Shown: piece after piece, positions 16,114 through 25,802 of the stretch | Layout: every line of letters starts with the position of its first letter | Position numbering within the stretch: the first letter of the stretch is position 1 | Assembly (NCBI RefSeq): GCF_900091435.1 | Contig: NZ_FMCS01000005.1 | Coordinates: forward strand, 124,001-188,000 | Direction of reading: 5' to 3' | Source of the DNA: Micromonospora chaiyaphumensis | GTDB lineage: Bacteria > Actinomycetota > Actinomycetes > Mycobacteriales > Micromonosporaceae | Length of the DNA: 64,000 nt | Position numbers and translations under genes: made by a program | The notes under the pieces: generated by a model | Databases searched by the model: none | What the model was told of the DNA's origin: nothing | The model's input: only the letters and a program-made list of their open reading frames with translations

Positions 16114-17370
16114 TCAGCTCACCGTGATGGTGCCGTCGGGGGAGCGGACGCAGGAGACCGCCCGGGCGCCCGTCGCGGCGGCGCCGGTCAGGCACCGGCC
16201 GAGCACCCGGTGGCCGGCGGCGCTCGGGTGCCAGGACTCCTGGCACGTCTGGAAGTAGGTGCCACAGGCGTTCGCGATCCGCTGGATGTCGAGCTTGTCG
16301 TAGCCGGACAGGCTGGTCACGAAGACGCCGGTCGGGCCGTCCATGAGCCGGATCGGGGTGGCCAGGGCGTTGCCCGGGCTGCCCGCCGACTCGCAGAGCC
16401 GGGCGCCGTCGAAGGCGCGCTGCACGTTGAGGTAGACGAGGTCGTCCTGCGGGAACTCGGCGGCCAGGGTGGTCCGGACCGAGCTGACCAGGGTGCCGAG
16501 GCCCTGCGAGAAGCGCTGGCCCGGGGCGAGACTGCCCCGGTGGATCGGGCAGCCGGCCGCGTACCGCTCGGCGCCGAGCGCGCGGAACTTGTCCCGGGTG
16601 TCGTCCCGGTCGTCCTCGGTCCAGTAGCCGGAGGCCAGTTCGGCGGGGAGCGGGTTGGTGTAGTCCTGGAACACCACCCGGTGCTGGCCGTCGGCGTCGA
16701 CCTGGTCGAGGGTGGTGAGCAGCTGCCGGACCGCCGCCGTGGTTTCCGCGGTCGCGGCGCTGACCTGCGCGGCGGTGGCGAGGTCGGCGTCCGTGCAGGG
16801 CTCCTGCTCGACCGGCCCGCCGAGGTACGCCCAGAACTCCCACCAGCCCGTCCAGGCGTCGGCGATGAACCGGTTGGCGCACTTCTCCGCCACGCTGCCG
16901 AAGGTGAACGAGCTGTTGTTCGAGCCGAGGCCGACCAGCACGAGGTCGATGTCGTGGGTCCGGGCCACCGCGCGGAGCTGGTCGAGCTGGGCGGCGACCT
17001 GCCGCCCCTTCGTCCGGCTCGCCGAGGCGGCGGCGATGTCGTAGGGCTGCCCGCCCGAGCAGGCCAGGTTGAACCGGGCGGCGATGCCCGGCAGGTCGGC
17101 CTGGAACAGCGAGGCGTTCGGCGAGCGGTGGCAGAAGTACGCGTTGCTGTTCGGCGCCGACCAGCCGGGGAAGCCCTGGGCCACCCCGTTGACGTCGACC
17201 ACCGGCGCGTACGCCCCGGCGCCCTCGCCACTGATGAAGCTGTCGCCCAGCGCCACGGCGGCGGTGGGCAGGGCGGCCGCGGCCGGCCCGGCGGGTGCCA
17301 CGGCGGCCGGCAGCGCCACCGAGGCGACGGCCAGCGCCGCCGCGAGCGCGGCACGTCGGAACAGGGACAT
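16114..17370 (-). CDS. secreted SGNH/GDSL hydrolase
   Basis: The 418-residue protein begins with a clear signal peptide (basic FRRAA, hydrophobic AALAVASVALPAAVA and an AxA site near residue 32). Block I of SGNH esterases follows at once (ALGDSFISGEG, nucleophile Ser44). Gly and Asn of the oxyanion hole are visible in GLGSNNSSFTFG. The C-terminal WHPSAAGH supplies the catalytic Asp/His region in the variant WHPxxxGH form. Several Cys pairs suggest disulphides outside the cell. Expected role is hydrolysis of an ester in the environment or cell envelope; lipase or esterase cannot be distinguished. It is a single-gene unit with its own promoter candidate. Confidence 0.85.
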   Translation of the reverse strand: MSLFRRAALAAALAVASVALPAAVAPAGPAAAALPTAAVALGDSFISGEGAGAYAPVVDVNGVAQGFPGWSAPNSNAYFCHRSPNASLFQADLPGIAARFNLACSGGQPYDIAAASASRTKGRQVAAQLDQLRAVARTHDIDLVLVGLGSNNSSFTFGSVAEKCANRFIADAWTGWWEFWAYLGGPVEQEPCTDADLATAAQVSAATAETTAAVRQLLTTLDQVDADGQHRVVFQDYTNPLPAELASGYWTEDDRDDTRDKFRALGAERYAAGCPIHRGSLAPGQRFSQGLGTLVSSVRTTLAAEFPQDDLVYLNVQRAFDGARLCESAGSPGNALATPIRLMDGPTGVFVTSLSGYDKLDIQRIANACGTYFQTCQESWHPSAAGHRVLGRCLTGAAATGARAVSCVRSPDGTITVS

Positions 17371-17694
17371 GGCCCGACCCCCTCACACATCGAAATGTGA
17401 AAGATTCTCCAAGGAGGCGATCAGATCACGCGCGTGTGACGCCCGTCAATGGATGGAGATCGGCCCGGGCGATCGCCGTCCGGGTTCGGGAAGACACCGG
17501 GCGGGCATGTCGTTGTCCTGCACGGACGCCTCCTCGCCTCCGGGCGTGCGGCACGTGACGCCGCACCGCACCGGGTGCCACGGCTCTGTCGGAGTGCCGG
17601 GCTAGGCTCGCTCGGGCGCGCCGCGCCAGGCGATCGACGTGGGGGATCGCACGGTGAACGGCACCACACCGCCGAGACCTGGGAGTACGACCAG
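17371..17694. other. 324-base divergent intergenic region (SGNH hydrolase / parE)
   Basis: No gene is supported here. It holds the leftward promoter candidate at 17420-17449, and it must hold the rightward promoter of parE; a TAGGCT hexamer near 17604 is a weak -10 candidate. A TCACA-N8-TGTGA palindrome occurs at about 17383-17400, close to the SGNH start. Confidence 0.5.
17420..17449 (-). promoter_or_regulatory. sigma-70-type promoter candidate for the SGNH hydrolase
   Basis: On the minus strand a TTGACG -35 element (17444-17449) is followed after 18 bases by TCTGAT (17420-17425). Distance to the ATG at 17370 leaves a leader of about 40 bases with an AGGGGG ribosome-binding site. Confidence 0.4.
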
Positions 17695-19752
17695 TTGACC
17701 GCACAGCCTGAGACCCTGTACGGGGCCGACGACCTGACGCACCTGGAGGGCCTCGACGCCGTCCGGAAGCGCCCCGGCATGTACATCGGCTCGACCGACA
17801 GCCGTGGCGTGGGTCACCTCGTGAACGAGATCCTCGACAACTCGACCGACGAGGGTGTCGCGGGTCACGCCAAGAAGGTCGACGTGATCCTGCACGCCGA
17901 CGGCTCGGTGCAGGTGGACGACGACGGCCGCGGCATCCCGACCGACGTGCACGCCAAGTCCGGCATCTCGGGCGTCGAGCTGGTGCTGACGCGGCTGCAC
18001 GCGGGCGGCAAGTTCGGCGGCTCGGGCTACAAGACCTCGGGCGGCCTGCACGGCGTGGGCGCCTCGGCGGTGAACGCGCTCTCCCGGCGGTTCGACGTCA
18101 CCGTCCGCCGCGGCGGCAAGATCCACTCGATGTCGTTCCGGCACGGCGTCCCCGGAATCTTCGACGGTGCCGGCCCGGACGCGCCCTTCACCCCCGGCCC
18201 CGGCCTCCAGATCGTCGGCGCCATGAAGCGCGGCCAGCGCACCGGCACCTCCATCCGCTGGTGGCACGACCCGCGCTACTTCGAGACCGGTGCGGCGCTC
18301 GACACCGAGGCGGTCCGGCTCAAGCTGCGCAACACCGCCTTCCTGGTCCCCGGCGTGGCCTACCGGCTGCGCGACGAGACCGGCGAGAAGCCCGTCGAGG
18401 AGAGCTTCCACTTCCCGAACGGCCTCACCGACATGGTGGAATACCTCGCGCCGGCCGGCGACCGCCCGGTCTCGGGCACCCTGCTGGTCGCCGGCGAGGG
18501 CACCTACCGGGAGAACGCCGCCGACGCCAACGGCGTCATGCAGTCCAACGTGCAGCGCCGGGCCGAGGTCGAGGTGGCGTTCCGCTGGGGCACCGGCTAC
18601 GAGCGCACCGTCGAGTGCTTCACCAACACCATCCGCAACGCCCACGGCGGCACCCACCGCAAGGGCTTCGAGCGGGCCCTGGCACGCACCCTGGCCGAGG
18701 CCGCCCGCAACACCCGTGGCCTGCTCAAGCCCAAGGAGGACGCGCCCACCCTGGACGACGTCCTGGAGGGCATGACCGCCGTGGTGCACGTGCGGATCCC
18801 GGAGCCGCAGTTCACCTCGCAGACCAAGGACGAGCTCTCCACCGCGGGCATCACCAAGGTGCTCCAGGGCCTGGTCGAGGCGCACCTCAAGGCCTGGCTG
18901 GAGGACCGGAAGACCAAGGCCGAGGCCCGCACGGTGCTCCAGAAGATCGTCGACGCGGCCCGGGTCCGGCTGACCCAGAAGCAGCAGAAGGACGCCGCCC
19001 GCCGCAAGACCGCCCTGGAGGGCGCGTCGATGCCGGCCAAGCTGGTCGACTGCCGGGCCACCGGGGTGGACCGCAGCGAGCTGTTCATCGTGGAGGGTGA
19101 CAGCGCCCTCGGCACCAGCCGGATGGCCCGCTCGTCGGAATACCAGGCCCTGCTGCCGATCCGCGGCAAGATCCTCAACGTGCAGAAGGCGAACCTCCAG
19201 CAGGTGCTCGACAACGCCGAGTGCGCGGCGATCGTGCAGGTGCTCGGCGCCGGTTCGGGGCGCACCTTCGACCTCTCCGCGCTGCGCTACGGCCGGGTGC
19301 TCATCATGGCCGACGCCGACGTGGACGGCGCGCACATCCGCACCCTGCTCATCACGCTCTTCGCCCGCTACATGCGGCCGCTGATCGAGGCCGGCCGGCT
19401 CTACGCGGCCATGCCGCCCCTGCACAAGATCACCACCCGGGGGCGCAACCCGCAGACCGTCTACACCTACACGCAGGCCGAGATGGAAGCGACGGTCCGC
19501 AAGCTGGAGAAGGCCGGCAAGCAGATCGTCACGCCCATCCCGCGGTTCAAGGGTCTCGGCGAGATGGACGCCGACGAACTCTGGGAGACGACCATGAACC
19601 CGGCGACCCGGGCGGTCCGCCGGATCACCCTCGACGACGTCGAGGCCGCCGAGCGGATCCTCGAACTGCTCATGGGCGAGAAGGTCGAGCCCCGCCGCAA
19701 CTGGCTCATCGAGTCGGCCGACCTGGTCGACCGCGACGCCATCGACGCCTGA
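17695..19752 (+). CDS. parE: DNA topoisomerase IV subunit B (ParE)
   Basis: The 685-residue protein is a type IIA topoisomerase ATPase subunit. The GHKL ATPase begins with RKRPGMYIGSTD and HLVNEILDNSTDE (catalytic Glu45, Mg-binding Asn49), and has a GGLHGVGASAVNALS glycine loop. The TOPRIM domain holds EGDSALGTSRMARSSEYQ and DADVDGAHIRTLL. The C-terminal GEMDADELWETTMNPATR region is complete. EGDSALG in place of gyrase's EGDSAGG, the LPIRGKILNVQKA segment and the downstream parC favour ParE over GyrB. The start is TTG 17695, in frame with a GGGAG site 10 bases upstream; no better start fits the family N-terminus. It works with ParC as a heterotetramer in chromosome decatenation. Confidence 0.9.
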   Translation: MTAQPETLYGADDLTHLEGLDAVRKRPGMYIGSTDSRGVGHLVNEILDNSTDEGVAGHAKKVDVILHADGSVQVDDDGRGIPTDVHAKSGISGVELVLTRLHAGGKFGGSGYKTSGGLHGVGASAVNALSRRFDVTVRRGGKIHSMSFRHGVPGIFDGAGPDAPFTPGPGLQIVGAMKRGQRTGTSIRWWHDPRYFETGAALDTEAVRLKLRNTAFLVPGVAYRLRDETGEKPVEESFHFPNGLTDMVEYLAPAGDRPVSGTLLVAGEGTYRENAADANGVMQSNVQRRAEVEVAFRWGTGYERTVECFTNTIRNAHGGTHRKGFERALARTLAEAARNTRGLLKPKEDAPTLDDVLEGMTAVVHVRIPEPQFTSQTKDELSTAGITKVLQGLVEAHLKAWLEDRKTKAEARTVLQKIVDAARVRLTQKQQKDAARRKTALEGASMPAKLVDCRATGVDRSELFIVEGDSALGTSRMARSSEYQALLPIRGKILNVQKANLQQVLDNAECAAIVQVLGAGSGRTFDLSALRYGRVLIMADADVDGAHIRTLLITLFARYMRPLIEAGRLYAAMPPLHKITTRGRNPQTVYTYTQAEMEATVRKLEKAGKQIVTPIPRFKGLGEMDADELWETTMNPATRAVRRITLDDVEAAERILELLMGEKVEPRRNWLIESADLVDRDAIDA

Positions 19753-19783
19753 CCACCGGGTTCTTCGAAGGGAAAGCTGAACC

Positions 19784-22273
19784 ATGGCACGCCGCAAGGA
19801 CGACCGCGCCAAGGCGGATCTCTCCGCCTTCGACCAGGCCGGCGCCCGGGTCTTCGACAACCCGCTGGTCAACGAGGTGTCGGACTCCTACCTGGAGTAC
19901 GCGTTCTCGGTCATCCACTCCCGCGCCCTGCCCGACGCCCGCGACGGGCTCAAGCCGGTGCACCGGCGCATCCTCTGGTCGATGCACGAGCAGGGCCACC
20001 GCCCCGACCGGGGGCACGTGAAGTCGGCCCGGATCGTCGGCGACGTCATGGGTAAGTACCACCCGCACGGCGACGCGGCGATCTACGACGCGATGGTCCG
20101 GCTCGCCCAGGACTTCTCGCTCAACGCGCCGCTGATCGACGGGCACGGCAACTTCGGCTCGCCCGACGACGGCCCGGCCGCCGCCCGCTACACCGAGGCC
20201 CGGATGTCCCGCGAGGCCATGCTGCTCGTCGGCGAGCTGGGCGAGGACACGGTCGACGTCGAGCCCAACTACGACGGTTCGCTGACCCAGCCCACCGTGC
20301 TGCCGGCGGCCTTCCCCAACCTGCTGGTCAACGGCGCCTCCGGGATCGCGGTCGGCATGGCCACCAACATGATCCCGCACAACCTGGCCGAGGTCGTCCA
20401 GGCCGCCCGCTGGCTGATCAACCACCCGGACGCCACGCTGGACAAGCTCATGGAGTTCGTCCCCGGCCCCGACCTGCCCACCGGCGGCCTGCTGCTCGGC
20501 CTCGACGAGGTGCGCCGGGCCTACGAGACCGGGCGCGGCGTGGTGCGGATGCGGGCCCGGGTGCAGACCGGCCCGCTGGAGGGCAGCCGCGGCCGGCAGG
20601 CCATCACCGTCACCGAACTGCCCTACGGGGTAGGCGCGGAGAAGGTCATCGCCGCCATCACCAACGAGGTCAACAAGACCAAGCGGCTGACCGGCATCGC
20701 CGACGTCAAGGACCTCACCGACCGGGAGAACGGCACCCGGCTGGTCATCGAGTGCAAGGTCGGGGTCAACCCGCAGGCGCTGCTGGCCGACCTCTACCGG
20801 CTCACCCCGCTGGAGCAGTCCTTCGGCGTCAACAACCTGGTCCTGGTCGACGGGCAGCCGCAGACCCTCGGCCTCAAGGAGCTGCTGGAGGTCTTCCTCG
20901 ACCACCGCTATGAGGTGGTCACCCGGCGCAGCGCGTACCGCAAGCGCCGGCGCGAGGAGCGGCTGCACCTGGTCGACGGCCTGCTGATCGCCCTGCTCGA
21001 CATCGACAAGGTGGTCCGGCTCATCCGGGCCAGCGACGACGCCCAGGCCGCCAAGGACGGCCTCATGCAGAAGTTCAAGCTCTCCGAGATCCAGGCCACC
21101 TACATCCTGGACACCCCGCTGCGCCGGCTCACGAAGTACGACCGGCTGGAGCTGGAGGCCGAGCAGGAGAAGCTGCGCGGTGAGATCGCCGAGCTGTCGA
21201 AGATCCTCGACGACCCGAAGGTGCTGCGGAAGCTGGTCTCCGACGAGCTCGCCGCCGTGGTGAAGCAGTTCGCCGCCGACCGGCGCACCACGCTCGTCGA
21301 CGGCGATCTCAAGGAGGTCCTGGCGGCCTCGGTGCCGGCGGGCCCGCTGGAGGTCGCCGACGACCCCTGCCAGGTGATCCTCTCCGCCACCGGGCTGGTC
21401 GCCCGCACCGCCGCCGAGTCGGAGGAGGCCGCCGAGGCGCGCCGGCGCAGCGGCCGGGTCAAGCACGACGCCGTACGTGCCGTCGTGCACTCCACGGCCC
21501 GTGGCCGGGTGCTCCTGGTGACCAGCGCCGGGCGCGCCTTCAAGATCGACGTGCTGCCGCTGCCGGTGCTGCCCGAGCAGTCCGGCACGGTGTCGCTGCG
21601 CGGCGGCATGTCCGCCGCCGAGCTGGTGCCGCTCGAGCAGGGCGAGACGGTGGTCGGTCTGGCCCCGCTCGGCCCGCCCGCCGAGGGCTCGCCCGGGCTG
21701 GCGCTCGGCACCCGGCAGGGCGTGGTGAAGGTCTGCGCCCCCGACTGGCCGGTCCGCTCGGACGAGTTCGAGGTGATCTCGCTGCGCGACGGCGACGAGG
21801 TGGTCGGAGCGACCTGGCTCACCGACGGTGCGGAGACGCTGGCGTTCGTGTCCTCCGAGGCGTCGCTGCTGCGGTTCGCGGCGTCCGCCGTCCGGCCGCA
21901 GGGCGTCAAGGGCGGCGGCATGGCCGGCATCAACCTGCCGGCCGGGGCGCGGGTGGTCTTCTTCGGCGCGATCCGCACCGACGACCCGGGCCACGGCGAG
22001 CCGATGGTGGTCACCTCGACGGGCGCCACGGTCAAGGTGACGCCGTTCAAGGCGTACCCGGCGAAGGGCCGGGCGACCGGCGGCGTGCGTGCCCAGCGGT
22101 TCCTCAAGGGCGAGCTGGACCTGGCCGTGGCCTGGATCGGCCCGCGCCCGGTCGGCGCCACCGCCACCGGTGACCCCGTCGAGCTGCCGCCGGCCGACCC
22201 CCGCCGCGACGGCTCCGGCTTCGCCGTGATGCTCGGCCCGACGGTGATCGGCCACCAGATCGACCGCGACTGA
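19784..22273 (+). CDS. parC: DNA topoisomerase IV subunit A (ParC)
   Basis: The 829-residue protein has the breakage-reunion domain ([30 protein letters not shown]), the active-site tyrosine Tyr136 in [11 protein letters not shown], the long coiled-coil tower and a C-terminal beta-pinwheel with repeated blades (for example [15 protein letters not shown] and [16 protein letters not shown]). It lies 31 bases after parE and is surely co-transcribed. In the quinolone-determining helix ([10 protein letters not shown]) the position equal to E. coli GyrA Ser83 is Ala98, while the Asp87 equivalent (Asp102) is kept. Ala at this place occurs naturally in mycobacterial GyrA and is linked there to lower quinolone susceptibility. 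The gene ends in a very strong terminator. Confidence 0.9.
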   Translation: MARRKDDRAKADLSAFDQAGARVFDNPLVNEVSDSYLEYAFSVIHSRALPDARDGLKPVHRRILWSMHEQGHRPDRGHVKSARIVGDVMGKYHPHGDAAIYDAMVRLAQDFSLNAPLIDGHGNFGSPDDGPAAARYTEARMSREAMLLVGELGEDTVDVEPNYDGSLTQPTVLPAAFPNLLVNGASGIAVGMATNMIPHNLAEVVQAARWLINHPDATLDKLMEFVPGPDLPTGGLLLGLDEVRRAYETGRGVVRMRARVQTGPLEGSRGRQAITVTELPYGVGAEKVIAAITNEVNKTKRLTGIADVKDLTDRENGTRLVIECKVGVNPQALLADLYRLTPLEQSFGVNNLVLVDGQPQTLGLKELLEVFLDHRYEVVTRRSAYRKRRREERLHLVDGLLIALLDIDKVVRLIRASDDAQAAKDGLMQKFKLSEIQATYILDTPLRRLTKYDRLELEAEQEKLRGEIAELSKILDDPKVLRKLVSDELAAVVKQFAADRRTTLVDGDLKEVLAASVPAGPLEVADDPCQVILSATGLVARTAAESEEAAEARRRSGRVKHDAVRAVVHSTARGRVLLVTSAGRAFKIDVLPLPVLPEQSGTVSLRGGMSAAELVPLEQGETVVGLAPLGPPAEGSPGLALGTRQGVVKVCAPDWPVRSDEFEVISLRDGDEVVGATWLTDGAETLAFVSSEASLLRFAASAVRPQGVKGGGMAGINLPAGARVVFFGAIRTDDPGHGEPMVVTSTGATVKVTPFKAYPAKGRATGGVRAQRFLKGELDLAVAWIGPRPVGATATGDPVELPPADPRRDGSGFAVMLGPTVIGHQIDRD

Positions 22274-22281
22274 CCCGGCGC

Positions 22282-22317
22282 GCAGAGGCCCGGCGGCAGC
22301 CACCGCCGGGCCTCTGC
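22282..22317. terminator. strong bidirectional terminator
   Basis: A perfect 15-bp stem (22282-22296 with 22303-22317) and a six-base loop separate the convergent parC and permease genes. Confidence 0.85.
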
Positions 22318-22333
22318 CGTACCGCGATCCGGT

Positions 22334-23671
22334 TCAGAGTTCCGGTTCGGGGCCTCGCCGGGAGGTGGGGGTGGTGCCGCGCAGGTGCGCGATGAGGCGC
22401 ATGCCGTGGTAGACGACCAGGGCGGCGGCGGTGCCCAGGGCGATGCCGTTGAACGAGAGGTCGCCGGCGGTCAGGGTGTAGTTGGCGGCGCCGACGATCA
22501 CGGCGACCGCGGCGGTCATGAGGTTGACCGGGTCGTGGAAGTCCACCCGGTTCTCGATCCAGATGCGGGCGCCCAGCACGGCGATCAGGCCGTACAGGGC
22601 CGTGGTGGCGCCGCCCAGCACGCCGGCCGGCACGGTGAGGATCAGCGCGCCGAACTTGGGGCACAGCCCGAGCAGCACCGCCGCGAACCCGGCCACCCAG
22701 TACGCGGCCGTCGAGTAGACCCGGGTCGCCGCCATCACGCCGATGTTCTCCGCGTACGTGGTGGTGCCCGAGCCGCCGCCGGAGCCGGCCAGCACGGTGG
22801 CCACGCCGTCGCCGAGGAACGCGCGACCCATGTCCCGGTCCAGGTTCCGGCCGGTCATCGCGGCGACCGCCTTGACGTGCCCGGCGTTCTCCGCGATCAG
22901 CACGAGGATCACCGGGATGACCAGCACCACGGCCCGCAGGCTGAAGCTCGGCGTGTGGAACTGCGGCAGGCCCACCCAGGCGGCCTCCTTCAGCGTGGTG
23001 ACCGCCGTCTGGTCGAGCTGGCCGAGCAGCGCCGCCAGCACCCAGCCGACCACCACGCCGAGCAGGATCGACAGCCGGGCCAGGAAGCCGCGGAACAGCA
23101 CCGTGGTGACCAGGATCGCGACCAGGGTGATCAGCGCGATGAGCGGCTGGGCCTTGAACCCGGTGCCGCTGCCGCCGCCGTCCCAGGCCACCGGGGCCAG
23201 GTTGAGCCCGATCAGCGCCACGATGGCGCCGGTCACGACCGGCGGCATGAGGGCGTCGATCCAGCGCGCCCCGGCCAGCTGCACCACCACGCCGACCAGC
23301 GCCAGCGCGGCGCCGGCCACCACGATGCCGCCGAGCGCGGCGCCGATGCCGCCGTCGGTCTTGGCGGCCAGGACGGGGGCGATGAAGGCGAACGACGACC
23401 CCAGGTACGAGGGCAGCCGGTTGCCGGTGATCAGCAGGAACAGCAGCGTGCCCAGCCCGGAGAAGAAGAGCGTGGTGGCCGGCGGGAAGCCGGTGATCAG
23501 CGGCACCGTGAAGGTGGCGCCGAACATGGCCACCACGTGCTGCACGCCGACCCCGACGGTCCGCGGCCAGGAGAGCCGCTCGTCGGGGTGGACCACGTCG
23601 CCGGGGGTGACGGAGCGTCCGTCGCCGTGCAGGGCCCAGGGGGACCAGCGGGAGGTGGGGGACTGGGTCAT
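22334..23671 (-). CDS. uracil/xanthine-type permease (NCS2 family)
   Basis: The 445-residue protein is strongly hydrophobic with about 12-14 membrane segments. It carries NCS2 signatures: GVQHVVAMFGATFTVPLI early, SYLGSSFAFIAPV (the short strand region near residue 95) and TTTYAENIGVMAATRV in the middle, where the conserved Glu of UraA-type transporters sits. Family members carry uracil, xanthine or uric acid into the cell with protons. The uracil branch seems likelier from the SSFAFIAP and AENIG patterns, but the substrate is not proven. It is a single gene with a GAAGGG ribosome-binding site, and no pyrimidine genes lie near. Confidence 0.88.
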   Translation of the reverse strand: MTQSPTSRWSPWALHGDGRSVTPGDVVHPDERLSWPRTVGVGVQHVVAMFGATFTVPLITGFPPATTLFFSGLGTLLFLLITGNRLPSYLGSSFAFIAPVLAAKTDGGIGAALGGIVVAGAALALVGVVVQLAGARWIDALMPPVVTGAIVALIGLNLAPVAWDGGGSGTGFKAQPLIALITLVAILVTTVLFRGFLARLSILLGVVVGWVLAALLGQLDQTAVTTLKEAAWVGLPQFHTPSFSLRAVVLVIPVILVLIAENAGHVKAVAAMTGRNLDRDMGRAFLGDGVATVLAGSGGGSGTTTYAENIGVMAATRVYSTAAYWVAGFAAVLLGLCPKFGALILTVPAGVLGGATTALYGLIAVLGARIWIENRVDFHDPVNLMTAAVAVIVGAANYTLTAGDLSFNGIALGTAAALVVYHGMRLIAHLRGTTPTSRRGPEPEL

Positions 23672-23766
23672 GGGTCGCCCTTCGCGTCGTCAGGTGACGG
23701 GGGCGTGATCGACCCTGAGAGTTGTTTCTAGCACGGCGGCGGCCTCGGCCCGGGGCCGGACCGGCG

Positions 23767-24405
23767 TCAGGCCACCCCGGCGGGGCGGAACTGGACGCTG
23801 ACCCGCGGGCCGACCGGCCGCGCGGTCTTCGGGATCGCGTGCTCCCAGGTGCGCTGGCAGGACCCGCCCATCACCACGAGGTCGCCGTGGCCGAGCGGGA
23901 AGCGCAGGCTGGTCCCGCCGCCACCGCGGGGGCGCAGCAGCAGCGGCCGGGGCGAGCCGAACGACACGATGGCCACCAGGGTGTCGGTGTGCGCGGAGCG
24001 GCCCAGCGTGTCACCGTGCCAGGCCACGCTGTCCCGGCCGTCCCGGTAGAGGCACATCCCGGCCGTGACGAAGGGCTCGCCCAGCTCGTCGGCGTAGTGC
24101 CGGGTGAGCATGTCGCGCGCCGTGGTGAGCACCGGGTGGGGCAGCGGCCGGCCGGCGCCGTACCAGCACAGCAGGCGGGGGACGTCGACCTCGGCGTCGT
24201 ACATGGTGCGGCGCTCGGCCCGCCACGGCACCTCGTGCAGCAGCGTGTCGAGCACCGCGTCGGAGCCCGCCACCCAGCCGGGCAGGTGGTCGACCCAGGC
24301 GCCCCGGCTCAGCTCGTGGCGGCGCAGCCGGCCGGCGAGCGGGCCCAGGGTGGGACCCTGCGCGGCGAAGTCGAGCATCGAGGGCTGGTATGCGACGTCG
24401 GACAC
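23767..24405 (-). CDS. AlkB-like 2-oxoglutarate/Fe(II) oxygenase
   Basis: The 212-residue protein has the AlkB-type iron centre: His130 and Asp132 in AWHGDTLG, and His189 in TWEHAIPK, with the 2-oxoglutarate-binding Arg201/Arg207 in GPRVSVQFRP. The middle LCWYGAGRPLPHPVL and the C-terminal GDLVVMGGSCQRTWEH are typical of the bacterial/ALKBH2-like set. Such enzymes remove methyl groups from damaged DNA or RNA bases by oxidation. GTG 24405 is taken as start; the open frame runs on upstream but without family sequence. It is divergent from the acyltransferase gene, and stands 95 bases upstream of the permease on the same strand. Confidence 0.88.
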   Translation of the reverse strand: MSDVAYQPSMLDFAAQGPTLGPLAGRLRRHELSRGAWVDHLPGWVAGSDAVLDTLLHEVPWRAERRTMYDAEVDVPRLLCWYGAGRPLPHPVLTTARDMLTRHYADELGEPFVTAGMCLYRDGRDSVAWHGDTLGRSAHTDTLVAIVSFGSPRPLLLRPRGGGGTSLRFPLGHGDLVVMGGSCQRTWEHAIPKTARPVGPRVSVQFRPAGVA

Positions 24406-24483
24406 GCCGCCGATCGTACCCCCTGATCGAACAGGCGTACGAGGATCTGCTCCGGTCGGCGACCCGGCGTACCACCCGGTAGG

Positions 24484-25674
24484 GTGCCCCGGGTGACAAG
24501 CGCCCCGGCCACCCGCGCCACCCGGCTGCCGTCGCTGACCGGGCTGCGCTGGATCGCCGCCCTGCTGGTCTTCGGCTTCCACGTCGGCACCATGGGGATC
24601 GTCGCCGAGCCCGATCTCCGGGCGGTGGTGAGCAAGGTCTTCAGCCTCGGCCTCTCCGGGGTGGAGTTCTTCTTCATCCTCAGTGGATTCGTGCTGGTCT
24701 GGTCCTACCGCGACGGCGAGCCACGCCGCACCTTCCTGCGCCGGCGACTCGCCAAGATCTACCCGAACCACCTGGTGACCTTCGTGGCGGCGCTGGTCGT
24801 CGCGTTCTGGTTCCTCGACCCGGTCGCTCCGTGGGCCGCGCTCGGCAACCTCTTCCTGGTGCAGGCCTGGATCCCCCTCGACGGCTACTTCTACAGCGTC
24901 AACAACGTGAGCTGGTCACTCTCCTGCGAACTGGCCTTCTACCTGTGCCTGCCGCTGGTGCTCCCGTGGCTGCGCCGGGCCCGCACCGGGGCGCTCCGGG
25001 CCGTGGTGGTCGCCGTGCCGCTGCTCATCCTGGCCCTCTGGCCGGCCCAGCTGCTGGTGCCCGAGGAGAGCCGCTGGTGGTTCACCCAGGTCTTCCCGGT
25101 GACCCGCTCCTTCGAGTTCTGGATGGGCGTGGCCGCCGCGGAACTGCTGCGCCGGGGCCGCTGGCGCGGGCCGAACCTGACCGTGGCCAGCCTGCTGTTC
25201 GTCGCCACCTGGGCGGTCGCCGCGCTGTGGATCCGCGCCGAGTTCTGGGCGGCCCTGCTCGCGGCGGCGTACCTCCTGGTCATCACCGCGGCGGCGGACG
25301 CCGACGTGCGGGGCCGGCGCACGCCGTGGCGGTCCCGCCCCATGGTGTGGCTCGGCGAGGTCTCGTTCGCCTTCTACCTGGTCCACGTGCTGGTCATGAA
25401 GACCGTGCTGCGGCTCACCGGCGACTGGGGCACCGGCCTGCGCGGGTGGTGGGGGCCGCTCGCGGTGCTCGGCTTCCTGCTGCTGAATCTCCTGCTCGCC
25501 GCGGCGCTGCACCGCTGGGTGGAGATGCCGATGATGCGCCGCCTCGGCCCGTCGCGCCGGGCCCGTCCGGCGCCGGCCGCCGCCGCGCCGGCGCCCGCCG
25601 TCCCCGCCCCACGCGCGGCACCGGAAACCACTGCCAGACCCATCGAGTACGCCGGGCGGCGCCACCCGGGCTGA
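24484..25674 (+). CDS. membrane acyltransferase (acyltransferase family 3)
   Basis: The 396-residue protein has about ten membrane segments and the Acyl_transf_3 pattern: SLTGLRWIAALLVFGFHVG with the catalytic-site His near residue 36, GLSGVEFFFILSGFVLVWSY, and FLRRRLAKIYPNHL. SWSLSCELAFYLCLPLV follows near residue 145. Proteins of this family O-acylate sugars of surface polysaccharides, antibiotics or lipids. The last 50 residues are an Ala/Pro-rich, probably disordered cytoplasmic tail. GTG 24484 is used; GTG 24493 is a possible alternative. No glycan genes touch it, but two envelope clusters lie in this window. Confidence 0.85.
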   Translation: MPRVTSAPATRATRLPSLTGLRWIAALLVFGFHVGTMGIVAEPDLRAVVSKVFSLGLSGVEFFFILSGFVLVWSYRDGEPRRTFLRRRLAKIYPNHLVTFVAALVVAFWFLDPVAPWAALGNLFLVQAWIPLDGYFYSVNNVSWSLSCELAFYLCLPLVLPWLRRARTGALRAVVVAVPLLILALWPAQLLVPEESRWWFTQVFPVTRSFEFWMGVAAAELLRRGRWRGPNLTVASLLFVATWAVAALWIRAEFWAALLAAAYLLVITAAADADVRGRRTPWRSRPMVWLGEVSFAFYLVHVLVMKTVLRLTGDWGTGLRGWWGPLAVLGFLLLNLLLAAALHRWVEMPMMRRLGPSRRARPAPAAAAPAPAVPAPRAAPETTARPIEYAGRRHPG

Positions 25675-25802
25675 GCCGGGCACATCCCTCCCGGCGCCGC
25701 CGCACCCGCCACTTGTCCACCCTGGCCGGTGCCGCGTGACCGGGCCGGTGCGACACGCGCGGCGGCGGTGCGGTGTGGCGGCATCGGCGGTAGTTTGTAC
25801 CC

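Noticed and set aside
17383..17400. TCACA-N8-TGTGA near the SGNH start as a CRP site
   Set aside because: The half-sites are in inverted order and wrong spacing compared with TGTGA-N6-TCACA; more probably a chance small hairpin.
17695..22273. gyrB-gyrA rather than parE-parC
   Set aside because: EGDSALG in place of EGDSAGG, the LPIRGKILNVQKA segment and the absence of dnaA, dnaN or recF neighbours favour topoisomerase IV; a phylogeny would settle it.
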